A stretch of 26,714 bases of DNA from NCBI GenBank assembly GCA_003427395.1, contig BFEA01000701.1, positions 268,438-295,151 on the forward strand. Direction: 5' to 3'. The notes under the pieces are model-generated. The model saw nothing but the letters and a program-made list of their open reading frames with translations, made no database searches and was not told the origin of the DNA. Both the position numbers and the translations under genes were made by a program. Origin of the DNA: Chara braunii (Eukaryota; Streptophyta; Charophyceae; Charales; Characeae). Positions 11,001-20,381 of the stretch are shown piece by piece (positions within the stretch are counted from its first letter, which is position 1; the number at the start of each line of letters is the position of its first letter).

Positions 11001-12223
11001 GCTGTTGTAGCCGCCCGTGGGGCTGTGACATCAAGTGGGTGTTTTAGCTTAACCATCTGTGGCAGTGCTCTTCTAGGTTGTAGCTTCTTAAACGTTTTTT
11101 TAGTCATCTTGTCATGCACTATTATACCTTTTTCTTCTAAGACAACCTTCCATCTTCGTTCCTTCTCGGCTTGCAACGCGTCCCACTCAGCTACTCTCTT
11201 CTCCCTCTCTGTTGCCCATGCCCGCATCGATATCGGATGCCCCTCCATTCTTTCTTCGGCCTCCTCCACTCTGCTTCTTGACAATTTTCTTTTCTTGCCA
11301 ATATCCTTTAGCTCACCTCCAGTACTTTTGAGACAATGTTGATCCTGTTGTCGATCCATTCTACTGATGAGGCAAAATACTGTCTAGCCGACTCCCACTG
11401 CACCATATGTTGTTTCACCCATTCTTTTAAGCCCAGATCCTCAAGATTCTGGGAATTTAATCTAAAAAAACACTTTCCTTTCTCTATTCCCCCCTTCAGT
11501 TTGATGATGGCTATCACCGTTTTATGGTTTGACATTGGGTGACTGATTTGTTGGACATATGTGAATTGTTCCAACACTTTTTCGTTTACCAAACCGTAGT
11601 CTAACCTACTCCTTGTGACAACACCACTATCTCTGCGCGCGTGGGACATCCGCGTGTAGCCTGGATCGTCCGGGGTTAGGATTCTAAATGGGTCCGCTAG
11701 CGTCAATTCATTTGTCAAGTCCAATAGGGTTCGAATGTCACTCCGGTCCGCACAATGTGAGTCTGGTTTTAGTGCCTCATCCAGCGACAGGTTCCAGTCC
11801 CGTGCCAGTATCACCTTATCAACCTGTATATTCCTGATTAAATTTTAAAAAAAAATGGTTTTGTCTCTCACTTGTGTTGGCGCGTACACTGTCATAAGTA
11901 GTCATTCTTCTGAGCCGTTTCGATTCTAATCCAAGCCCACTTACCCCAAATGTCCGCTTCAAATTCTAAGAGTTTAACTTGCATATCACTATGTAGTGAG
12001 ATTCTCACCCCTTCCTTTGTCCCCTGCGCTGGTGCCCATATCTGTGGGCCTCCCACCATGGCCTCAATGTGTCAAGGTTGGCCTCGTTCAGCTTTGTCTC
12101 TTGCATCATCAAAACATTAATCTCCCTGTCGTGCACCCACATTTTTGCTCTCCTTCTCTTCCATCTATCTGTGGCATCCCCTAGTCCCTTAACGTTCCAT
12201 GATGCCACCCTAACTTTATCCAT
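8086..12223 (-). pseudogene. LINE copy 2 ORF2: endonuclease, reverse transcriptase, zf-RVT (broken)
   Basis: ORF2 nicks target DNA and reverse-transcribes the element. The start is set at the Met of 12223 (VASWNVKGLG, MMQETKLNE). The endonuclease continues with RDWNLSLDEAL (11814 on) and SNHKTV in place of SDHKP. The RT has KSPSRDGLT (about 10795), VKNWRPISLLN (about 10610) and LLLGLEKAYNKV, where the motif A Asp is Gly (codon 10405-10407). It continues with RQICPLAPLLF (about 10235; usual QGCPLSP) and AIADDLFAV (about 10108), which keeps both Asp of motif C. RGGLGMIDP (about 9600) and W-rich sequence follow. The zf-RVT residues CRRC (8460-8449) and HLWWEC are present but a stop separates them. 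The final stop is at 8086. Several stops and frame changes are required, so the gene is a pseudogene. Confidence 0.88.
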
Positions 12224-12297
12224 TTCTTTGTACCATTTCCGCTAAATGGTTCTGGATTCGGAGTACCTGCAGTCGTTGATGTTGTTGGAGCTGGACC

Positions 12298-14903
12298 TCA
12301 TCTCCTTATGCGGAGTGTGAGGAAGTTCTCATTTTCCTTTTTGAGATTCCTCTCGAATTGCATCTTGACCCACTTGTCTGTGAGCACTCTGCCCAATCTA
12401 TAGTGAGACTCTTGCGCATGAACTCTGATACAAGGCCTTCTTCTTCTGGTAGTCTTGTACTCGTGTTCACCAAACTTGCTGCTGAAATACCCTGGGACCA
12501 CTATGATTTCTTCAAGTTGAGATACGTTTGGCTCAATGATGGCCTCCATTTGGGTCCAGCGTATTCCCACTTGAGTAAGCCTTTCTGCTATCTCCTATGG
12601 GATCCGTGCATCCAGAAGTGGAAAGTACCGTTTCTGGTAAGCTTCCGAGGTGTCGTTGAAAATGCTGATCATTGTGGATTTCAGGATCAGTCGTATTGGG
12701 ACCGTGGGTACATCCTTTTCATACCCTCCATTATAAGTCCAGGAGCCAGTGACCTGTCCATCTCGATGGATGGGATAACTGTCTTGCCGTCCTCGTCTTC
12801 TACTGCTAAGAGGTACATGCCGTCATTTACCATAGTGTATAGGATCGGGACCAGTCCTCTCTTCGCTATCTCCACCTGACCCCTCTTTGTTGTGGCCGCT
12901 CTTCGATCGTCCTTGAGATAGGCTGTGCTCCTTGCATCTTATTTTCCAGAGTTTACCGAGCTCTTCTATGAACCTTTCTCCTCGTTCCCCCACCTTGAAG
13001 TTCCTTCTCCTCTATCTGATGATTTTTCCTTCATCCATTCACTTCCCTATCTCACTCTCGAAGTTGAAGATGCGTGCGATTTTAACATCTCCAACTGACC
13101 TCTTCGAAGCCAAAAACTCTCCTCATCACCTGGTGGTCCTCTCGCGGTATGCCCTCTCACTTGGTCACCTGGTCTCTCTATTTCTGCTGATATGGTCCCG
13201 CCGATGCCCCCGCTCTCGTCTGGTTCTCTCCTTCTCCAGTCTATGCACTGCTCTCTCCTCCTTAAGTCTCCTAGGTCATCCTCACCCCATCTCCTCCAGG
13301 TCCCGCCTCTTCTCCTCATGCTCATTCTATTTGCCCCCTGCCTGTTGCTTTTTCTTCCAGAGAGAAAGCTGGGTTCAAGCATCTCCCTTTCTCTGTGGTC
13401 TGACCAAGGTGCCTCCAGTCTATCGCTCCTGCTGAATAGTAGGGTTGTAGGTAGACCGGTTGTTGAGCCATCTGGTTCAACTTGTTCCTCTTGATGCGGT
13501 AAAGGTCTTGATGGGTACCACTCTCTCCCCAACCCTGTTGACTTGCGTCTTCCGGCAAACGGTACCACTCTCTCCCAAACCCTGTTGACTTCCGCCTTCC
13601 CAAACCTTGATGATACCATGGCTTGAAGGAGAGGAATGACCAGGCAATGGGTCGGACAGGCAGGAGGAAAATAACAACATGCATATGCTAACGCATAGGG
13701 CGTACAATCACATGGATCAGAGAATCCTTGTCCATCGGCAAAAGGACTGTGGCCTAGTGGTTCTTCCCTCCTTCCCCATACTTGAGATGTCGAGTGTTGG
13801 TTTCTCCATGGTGGTAGCTATGGCCGAGGTGGTATGTTTTCTCTTCTGTCACTTGGTTCCCTTCTTACCGAGTTGTGTTGCTCAACTTGTCTCGATACGC
13901 TTTGGATTGACAGTTGTGTGTGCAGGTGGATATCACGTTGATCCTGCGTTGTGTCTCTTCCTCTTTGATTTATCGCTCTCTACTGATTTCTTGAGATACT
14001 ACCGGAATTGCGCTCTATGACCACCTTGTCTTAACCCACCCTGTCCCATCGTCGAATCATTCTGGAGATTCCTGGGGCACCTATCCTCGGCGTGCTAATA
14101 CCACTTGCAATTTCTGCACCAATCCGTGTATGGGGAGACACAGTCTACCTTCCACTTCCCTCCTTTCAGCGCCTGGATCGTTAACTCATCCTCCACTGTG
14201 AACCGTGTCGCTGGATCCATCTCCATTTTAATGTTCATCAATTTTGGATGCGTTCTATCCCACTCCGGAGGGTGCATTACCAACACTTCGCCGAACATAT
14301 TTATGATAACACTTCTTAGGTAATAATATGCATCCAGTCGTACGCGAAGGGTTGATATCCATAAATTTGCTTCCGCTTCCTGTAATCGCAACTCCTCCAG
14401 TTCATTCCACGTCATCCAAGGTCTGCATTGAGATACATATTCATCATCACCCAGTTAGAGTTTTATCTCTCCCTAGTAGATTAACCATTCGGCCACCTCC
14501 TTGGCCTTCGCTACGTAAGAAGCTACGTTTGCTCCTTCAGAGCTGATTCTTCCTCTGCGGCTTCTAGGTTGAAGAGCCTAGCTCCCATCCACCCGTCTTC
14601 ATAGGCTCTTATCAAGTCTTCCTTGACCTTTCTTTGTAGCTGTCTTGCTTCGTCTTGGAATTCTAGGATCACCGTGCACTCCTTCAGCCATGCTTCTTTA
14701 ATTTCGTCAATTTCCTCGTTGACTACGAATCTCTTGCTTTCGTCATCCTCCACCACTTCTCCTAGGTCTAAGTCCTCCAGGCATAGTCCATCATCGTAAC
14801 ACTTTCCCATCGAGTCTCTTACTCTGTCTGCTACTCCCCTTGGGTTAGGTGGGATTGGTGGTCGGTGCCTGTCTTGAATAGACTGGTCCCTTCGTGCTGA
14901 CAT
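12298..14903 (-). pseudogene. LINE copy 2 ORF1 (nucleic-acid-binding, CCHC), broken
   Basis: The start is the Met at 14903, followed by LGEVVEDDESKRFVVNE and YEDGWMGARLF, both matching copy 1. After a frame change the segment 14415-14095 has AYYYLRSVIINMFGEVLVM and HPKLMNIKMEM (DUF4283-like), ending in the zinc knuckle. The knuckle is cut by a TAG: CRNCKWY, stop, HAEDRC, where copy 1 has Phe. A Gly/Arg/Ser-rich linker follows (13619-13047), which includes a short DNA tandem repeat. The C-terminal domain has LVPILYTMVND and EDEDGKTVIP (12875-12687), then a final block to 12298. It would serve as the RNA-binding chaperone in an active element; this copy cannot make it. Confidence 0.8.
13516..13609 (-). 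repeat. 47-bp tandem duplication inside LINE ORF1 linker
   Basis: TACCACTCTCTCC followed by CCCTGTTGACTT occurs at 13516 and again at 13563, a period of 47 bp, with a few mismatches. 47 is not a multiple of three, so the duplication changes the reading frame of the ORF1 linker. That fits the same Val-Asn-Arg-Val-type peptide appearing in different frames there. Confidence 0.75.
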
Positions 14904-15303
14904 GATTACCTGTGACTTAAACCCTATATTCCGGATTCCCCTCTTTGACTTCTCTCATCTGACTTTTATCACTTACGTCGTGGGTTTTCTTTCTTCCTCC
15001 TACCCTATGAAGACTTCTGGGACTGTTTGACAGCTTCTCGGCAGTAGGGGACATCCCCTTCACTCTCGATGTAGACTGTGCGTCAGAGCTTTCCCGTTCC
15101 CCGTCGCGATGGCGGGGGTGACGGTCCAACAGCGCCGCGCTAAGGCAATCTTCACGTGGCGACGCTAGTGACCGGAGCGCTACCGTTACCCGACCGGTCC
15201 CCTCACCGACGGTTTGTTTTTATAGGAAATAAAATGATGCGCTAAAAAAAAAGAAAAAAAAAAAGCACGCCGAATGAACCGGTCCTGATGATGCCTGGGG
15301 GTT
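14904..15303. other. 5' flank of LINE copy 2, no gene
   Basis: The first part may be LINE 5' untranslated region. A GC-rich stretch lies around 15100-15215. An A-rich tract with a single G interruption at 15244-15264 could be the tail of another, plus-strand retroposed piece. No coding sequence was recognised. Confidence 0.45.
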
Positions 15304-15380
15304 AGGTCCCACTTACACGAATTAACTGATAGATAGCAAAATCAACGGCCAGAATCTCTTAATCCGTGCAAGTGGGACCT
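15304..15380. repeat. 21-bp inverted repeat with 35-base loop
   Basis: AGGTCCCACTTACACGAATTA (15304-15324) pairs with TAATCCGTGCAAGTGGGACCT (15360-15380), with 19 of 21 positions complementary. The loop contains GCAAAATCAACGG, a phrase I associate with dispersed plant repeats, though only from memory. It could be a small MITE-like or foldback remnant, or one end of a larger repeat. Confidence 0.8.
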
Positions 15381-15683
15381 TGCCCCGGGGGGGGCAAGGT
15401 AAGGGGTTAAAGCAGGAGCTGGAAGGTGGGAGTTGTCGATCCAAGTTGTGCAGAATGTGCAGCGGGGCTGTTGCCGGTTGCGGGTTGCGGGTCGCCACTG
15501 GGTCGCCACACGACTCGCCGAACTCCCCTTGCTTTCTCCTCCGCTCGCTCCCGCTCCTTTCCTCCCGCCTGTCCGCTGTCTCCGCTCTCCACGCCACTAG
15601 CTCAACTCCCTTTGGTTTCTCGTCCCGCTCACTCCCGCTCGTCATTTCTGTCCTCTCTTTACTCTCTCTTCGGCGCCCCTTCT
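15381..15683. other. GC-rich stretch upstream of the SDR fragment
   Basis: An open frame continues upstream of the SDR homology to 15426, but its product is a Ser/Pro/Leu/Arg-rich sequence with no Rossmann motif. Pyrimidine-rich runs from 15530 to 15690 would suit an intron end. I cannot tell whether this is intron, promoter or unrelated DNA. Confidence 0.4.
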
Positions 15684-16007
15684 TTCAACGTCGCCTTGAT
15701 AGCAGGGATCATCCCATACCGAGCGCTCCCTGTGCACTCATCAAGCAAGGCTGGTGTGGTTATGCTGTCGACATGTCTGGCATACCTGGAGAGCGAGCTT
15801 GGAATCCGAGTGTGTGCATTTTGCCCAGCGCCCATGGACGCTCTGGCCCACTCGATAGGCGCGGCCTTGGTGACGGCATTAACGGACTTTGGAGGGTACG
15901 TTCCACCGGAGACCGCCGTGCAGGGCATGATGAAGCTCATCACGGATTACGGCAATGGCGGCTCTGTTATGAAAGTGACACCAAAGCTACTCGTACGTAA
16001 CGTTTGA
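15684..16007 (+). pseudogene. Short-chain dehydrogenase/reductase, C-terminal part, catalytic residues lost
   Basis: SDR enzymes are NAD(P)-dependent oxidoreductases with a Rossmann fold and a Ser-Tyr-Lys active site. Here FNVALIAGIIPY aligns with the family's strand-5 motif (NxASxAGxxP). Thirteen residues after the Ser position comes HSSSKAGVV, matching YxxxK. The Ser position is Leu (15696-15698) and the Tyr position is His (15735-15737), while Lys (15747-15749) is kept. ELGIRVCAFCPAPMD fits the usual GIRVNAxCPG, and GGYVPPETAVQGMM and GGSVMKVTP fit the C-terminus of 15-PGDH-like members. No glycine-rich cofactor motif lies upstream; the open frame back to 15426 is low-complexity Ser/Pro/Leu-rich. 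It is therefore a 3' exon or a truncated copy. A GTACGT at 15992-15997 could be a splice donor. A pseudogene or a non-catalytic paralogue is most likely. Confidence 0.65.
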
Positions 16008-16066
16008 GGATCACACGCGGTAGGATCGGAGGTCATCGTGGATGAGGAAGGGGGAGGGAGAGGGGA

Positions 16067-16067
<1 letters not shown>

Positions 16068-16159
<92 letters not shown>

Positions 16160-16299
16160 NNNNNNNNNNNNNNNNNNNNNNNNNNNNNNNNNNNNNNNNN
16201 NNNNNNNNNNNNNNNNNNNNNNNNNNNNNNNNNNNNNNNNNNNNNNNNNNNNNNNNNNNNNNNNNNNNNNNNNNNNNNNNNNNNNNNNNNNNNNNNNNN

Positions 16300-16381
<82 letters not shown>
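16068..16381. repeat. Compound (CA)n(GA)n microsatellite spanning a gap
   Basis: (CA)9 at 16068-16085 passes directly into (GA)n, which continues on both sides of the block of N to 16381. The true length is unknown because the gap sits inside the array. Translations through it are artefacts. Confidence 0.97.
16160..16299. other. Assembly gap, 140 N
   Basis: A run of 140 N is flanked on both sides by the same GA dinucleotide array, so the assembler could not resolve the repeat length. The size of the gap may be an estimate. Confidence 0.99.
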
Positions 16382-16382
<1 letters not shown>

Positions 16383-16480
16383 CTTAAGGTGTATATTTTC
16401 ATTGAGACTTGGCTCTTTGCACTGAAAATAAAAAAGAAATAAGAACAAAAATAAGCAATAAGCCCCAGAAAAGACAAGTC

Positions 16481-16665
16481 ATGTTGAAGTGTCGAGGAGG
16501 GGGTGCTCCGCCCACACCCCTTCCCCCCCTATGCAATAGTGGTGTTGGTTCATGTTCAAGTGTGGGGGAAAGGGGTTCTGCCCCTCCCCCCCCCCAAATG
16601 CAATAGTGTTGTTGGTTCATATTCAAGTGTGGGGGAGGGGGGCTGCTCCTAGCCTTCCTCTCCTT
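16481..16665 (+). repeat. Imperfect tandem repeat, about 67-71 bp, three copies
   Basis: Units begin near 16481, 16552 and 16619 with ATGTTGAAGTGT or ATGTTCAAGTGT-like sequence. Each has a G-rich segment followed by a C-rich segment; the first two end with TGCAATAGTG and GTTGGTTCAT, and the third is partial. The G-rich and C-rich halves could pair within each unit. Confidence 0.85.
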
Positions 16666-16931
16666 TTTATAGTTCTTGCCCTCCTTCCGGTCCTCCTCCT
16701 CCCCCAGAGTGAGGGGATATGGAGTGCAAAAAGGAACTACGTGGGAAGGTGGGGAAACGACTGAGTAGAGGAGAGGGCGACAAGGAGGAGAGAGAAGCGG
16801 AGACGTCCGACAGGTCTGCGGGGAGACAGGAAGGAAGGAGGGGCGCGGAAGAGTGGGGGAGGAGAGAGCAAGAGGAGTTTGGGTGGACCTCACAGTATCC
16901 CAATTGGGCACTTACGCAATCATAATGAAAG

Positions 16932-16959
16932 GGCGCGCGCGCGCGAGAGAGAGAGAGAG
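16932..16959. repeat. (GC)n(GA)n dinucleotide tract
   Basis: An alternating GC run at 16933-16945 goes straight into GA repeats to about 16959. Alternating GC favours Z-DNA, and GA/TC tracts favour triplex structures. No gene starts close by, so a function is not implied. Confidence 0.85.
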
Positions 16960-18269
16960 GGAGATGGAGGGCTCGTTTGTAGTGGGATTTTACTTCTGCA
17001 GTGGTAAAGGGTAGTGCAACAAGTCGCTTTGGCGGGAAATAACGACCATAATCACAACCGCAAAATTCCTCGGTCACGACGTGCTGCGCCAGCTGTTACA
17101 GTAGGAAGTAGTTGTCGCCGTCCTCTACAACTTCCTATATGCCCAACGTTTTCCTTTCCCCGCCCCCCCTCCTCCTATAGTCCTCGCTCCACTACACAAC
17201 ACTCTATACGTATGTGGAGGTTTACGATTCATTCAAAATGTTGCACTAATCCGAACGCACCTGCTACAGAGAGCGTCCAAATGCATGTGGAATGTTATGT
17301 AGTGGATCGAGACTTTATGCCCGTCTTCGTTTTTTTCCACAAAATTTGCGACCAGGAATGACAATAATGGCTGCCAATTGACCTAGGTCACCTGGCAAAT
17401 CAATCAAGGGGTGAAATTCAGGTTACTTTGCATCGCACACTTGAGTGAGTGTCTACATATGCACATGCTGAGAGGGGAATGTGCCACATATTACGTAGTA
17501 TCTATTTTGATTTTATAATTTGTTGGGCAGGCGGGCAAATTACGGGTTAACTTCTAAAATCTGTATGTACATATACCAGGTTATTTATATGCATATATCG
17601 TCAAATAACTGCGATTTCGTCAAAACGGATATTTTTTATTTTTTGTACGAAATTGAAAGTCCATTTTTCAAGCGATTTTTCATGTTTTTTATATTTTCAA
17701 CCATTCAAATTCGGGGGATACCTTGAATTTTTTTTGTCAATAAAAAGCCACTTGTTTTCTCTCGAATTTTGGAAGGAACTACCTTTTATCGGCGACTATT
17801 ATTATTTTTCAGTGCAAACTTTATAATTTCACTATAATTTTTTATAGTTTATGTAGGAATCGTCCAATTTTCACACAACTGTCTTTATAATTTCGCTATA
17901 TTTCATATGTTTTGGCATATCAATCTATAAAAAGTCCATTTTTTCGTTTTTTTGATTCAGCTATGGCTATAAAAACACCGTATGTATTTATTTATTTTTT
18001 CCTTTTCACTTTTTCTTTCATACTGATAGACAATTCTTGTTAAATGGTTTATAAAAGTGTAGCAGTCTTTTAAGTTCGGATCCCATTCACATAAATTCAT
18101 GGCTTGTATTGCATTTATTCGACAACATTTCCTCGCTTATACATAAATATTCATAACTCATCTTACATCCACATCATGTCTTCCAATATCGATTCGCCAC
18201 CATGTCTTCACACATTGTTTTTATTTTCTCAACTGTGAGTGTAAATATTCTTACATTGCAGCACGACCA
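16960..18269. other. Region without a recognised gene, AT-rich in 17480-18130
   Basis: No coding sequence was recognised. From about 17480 the composition shifts to strongly AT-rich with many T runs. CTTTATAATTTC followed by a CTATA motif occurs near 17818 and again near 17882, about 64 bp apart. TATATA-like and ATTTTT-rich sequence is common throughout. It separates the SDR fragment from the end of the minus-strand block E and could hold the 3' end or downstream signals of that block. Confidence 0.5.
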
Positions 18270-19137
18270 TTATCCACATATCCTATTTACTGCATCGATG
18301 ATGAGAATCCACATTCTCGCATCATGTGAGTCATCTAACATGCATTCGGGGATAGATGGAGCAGGCATGCTTTCAAACTCCGTTGTGAAAGCAGACCATC
18401 CTCCAAATGTCATGTCCTCACGCAACAATGTTGCTTTTTTTTCTTCGTTGACTTGAAAAACTGTTTCATAACATTGTGCGAAATCACGCCAATCCCCTTG
18501 TTGTCCCTGTCTTTCATAAATGCGCACGTCGTATACGTCAATTTCTGTGAACCTTACGAAAACTACAAACAACTTGCATCTACGAAGTTCGCATCTGACT
18601 ATTGACTTGTGTACATATTGAAATGTTCCGCCGATTGTGGTAATCGTTGTCCCTGCAGGCACTGCAACTTGAGTGGTGCTCGCCATTGTTGTAAATGATG
18701 CACCCCCATAATTTTTTTCCTTTTAATAATGTCGATCACTATAATCCTGCAAGATTGATCACGTACATTCGTTATATCTTTGAAAACATGAAAATCCCAA
18801 GTTACTGCAACATTTCTTAAACATACAAATTGTCTTTTATCATATAACAAAGATGGAAAAAAAAAAAAAAGAACTATTTTTTATGCATCCACTCGTCCAC
18901 ATCAACCTCGAGTATGAAAGTTCGGAACATTTTTGATATTTCAAAATCCATAGTTGCACAACACGCAAATAAAAAAATAAAAGTACGAATACACAACCAC
19001 GAAAACATGAATAGTTCAACACAAAAGTTGATGTTGATGATCGTTGTTCCTTTCGTGTCGGCGATGTCCCCTTCCTTCTCATTGCTTTCGTCCTTCTCGC
19101 TAGCACTGTCCCCATCCTTCTCAGTGCTTTCTTCCTC
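18270..19137 (-). pseudogene. Unknown protein block E (acidic, hydrophobic, then repeat-like domain)
   Basis: I do not recognise this protein. From 19137 one frame encodes an acidic Ser/Glu/Lys/Asp-rich stretch with a repeating SEKDES-like pattern. A hydrophobic run (LFMFSWLCIRTFIFLFACC) and then DFEISKMFRTFILEVDVDEW follow. The frame changes at an A14 run (plus 18857-18870) into LRNVAVTWDFHVFKDITNV, and again at a T7 run (plus 18712-18718) into a 138-codon piece from 18686 to the stop at 18270. That piece ends with an NEEKKATLLRED segment and aromatic residues that weakly resemble the C-terminal part of blocks A-C. Two frame changes at homopolymers suggest decay, sequencing error or introns. 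The last piece shares its reading frame with blocks A to D. Confidence 0.4.
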
Positions 19138-19250
19138 TCACAACAATCTATTGTTTTTACTTTATACAGTTGTGTCAGCGATGAAGCGCATTGATTGTAA
19201 AATATACCCTTTCGGTGTCTGATGTGCTATGCCGAGTTACACTATTTGCT

Positions 19251-20280
19251 CTATGCATTGAATATAAGTGTTGCGAAATGCCTTGCGTGCTTCATGTCTT
19301 CACATAATGGACAATCCACAACTATCTTTTTCCTGCCACCCACTAACGGTACTTCCTTCCGTCCCGACCTATGATACTGCTTCGTACATGTCACTTCTTC
19401 CGTATCGCATTTTCTGTGTTCAATTGTGAATACTATTTCTTCGCATTTATAAAAAAAATAGTGAAGTTGAACATGCACGAAACTGTCGACCCTAAAAACT
19501 AACTATTTCCTTAGTGGTGCATCGAACTCTAACCGATTCCGAAATTGAAGGAGTTTGCTCGAATCTGCGGGGTTCCAGAATTTTTTCCAGGCACTGAGCA
19601 ACGCATTTATTTTCGTACCAGTGCACTTCATTGCTGTAAAACGTGTTACTACAACCTTGACTCTATTGTATAATCGCATTCGACCGTAGTAATGCACTAT
19701 CACTGGTGCAGTCAGTTTTCTTCTGCCAACGGAATGCCACGCGCATGTTTTTTGCATTTTCTTGTCTTTTGCGTCTCAGTCCTGTTTCATGCACACCTCC
19801 CTCCAGTTTGCTAACATGTCCAAAGGTTCAACAATGTCTTTTCTGGATAATGTGAAGTCAACCTCTTCCTCCTTTGTGTACAGGTACCATAAATTTGACC
19901 CATTATCGCATACAATCGTCTCCTGTCCGTTGACAAAACCGATTATCGGCAGAAGTTCTCCATCCGGTCCAACTTCGTTTTCTACATTCATGTACTCACA
20001 ATTTGATAATTCGTCGATTATCCCAACCGTCCAAATGTTCGTGCCCAAAATTATCAGATCCTCAATTGTTGACGGGGCTTCATGACATGATCCACTTCGA
20101 TGCGAGCTGGTCTGGTCGGCTTCTATCCTGCAAGTTGTGCCCCTTCACGAACACCCTGTATCTTAATTACACACGTGCACGGTTCGTTTCATCAGCAATT
20201 GAACTTGTATCCATGAAATCGTTCCGTTTTCTTAAATCGACAACCCCCTCCTTTCCCCTCCCCACGATGCATCATATATC
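19251..20280 (-). pseudogene. Unknown protein block D with CX2C/HX2H motif
   Basis: I do not recognise the family. An upstream piece (about 20250-20110) reads DLRKRNDFMDTSSIADE in a different frame. From about 20085 to 19251 a single frame carries IEDLIILGTNIWTVGIIDEL, ENEVGPDGELLPIIGFVNG and HSVGRRKLTAPVIVHYYGRM. Next come VDSFVHVQLHYFF and a putative zinc-binding CPLCEDMKHARH (19313-19278; C-x2-C-x4-H-x2-H). The frame is interrupted by TGA at 19778-19776 and TAG at 19505-19503, with protein-like sequence on both sides of each. SFVHVQLHYFF resembles SFVNMLYISSF in block B, so D is tentatively a diverged repeat. Premature stops make it a pseudogene unless they lie in introns. Confidence 0.45.
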
Positions 20281-20381
20281 CTGGTCGAAAAAAACAAAAA
20301 ATCTGACTGCTATATATTACATTCTTACAACATTTGAAATTCCTCAGTTTTGCCTAATATTTGATATTCACTCTTTTTCCC

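Larger units (their letters stand above)
7390..14903 (-). mobile_element. LINE retrotransposon copy 2, near full length, decayed
   Basis: This is a minus-strand non-LTR retrotransposon. In its own orientation it has ORF1 (14903-12298), a gap of about 75 bases, ORF2 with endonuclease, reverse transcriptase and zf-RVT zinc-binding domain (12223-8086), about 680 bases of 3' untranslated sequence, and a tail of 18 A. The organisation matches plant LINEs. Numerous frameshifts and stops and altered catalytic residues make it inactive. The 5' boundary is uncertain and may extend to about 15240. I searched by eye for a duplicate of the sequence next to the tail (GTTTATTCGA on the plus strand) near 15-16 kb and found none, so the target-site duplication is lost or the 5' end is altered. 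Confidence 0.9.

Noticed and set aside
12932-13494. Plus-strand Ser/Leu/Pro-rich frames
   Set aside because: They are the complement of the Arg/Gly-rich ORF1 linker of LINE copy 2 and are compositionally driven.
16038-16448. Open frames of alternating Arg-Glu or Ser-Leu across 16038-16448 on both strands
   Set aside because: They are translations of the GA microsatellite and the N block, not genes.
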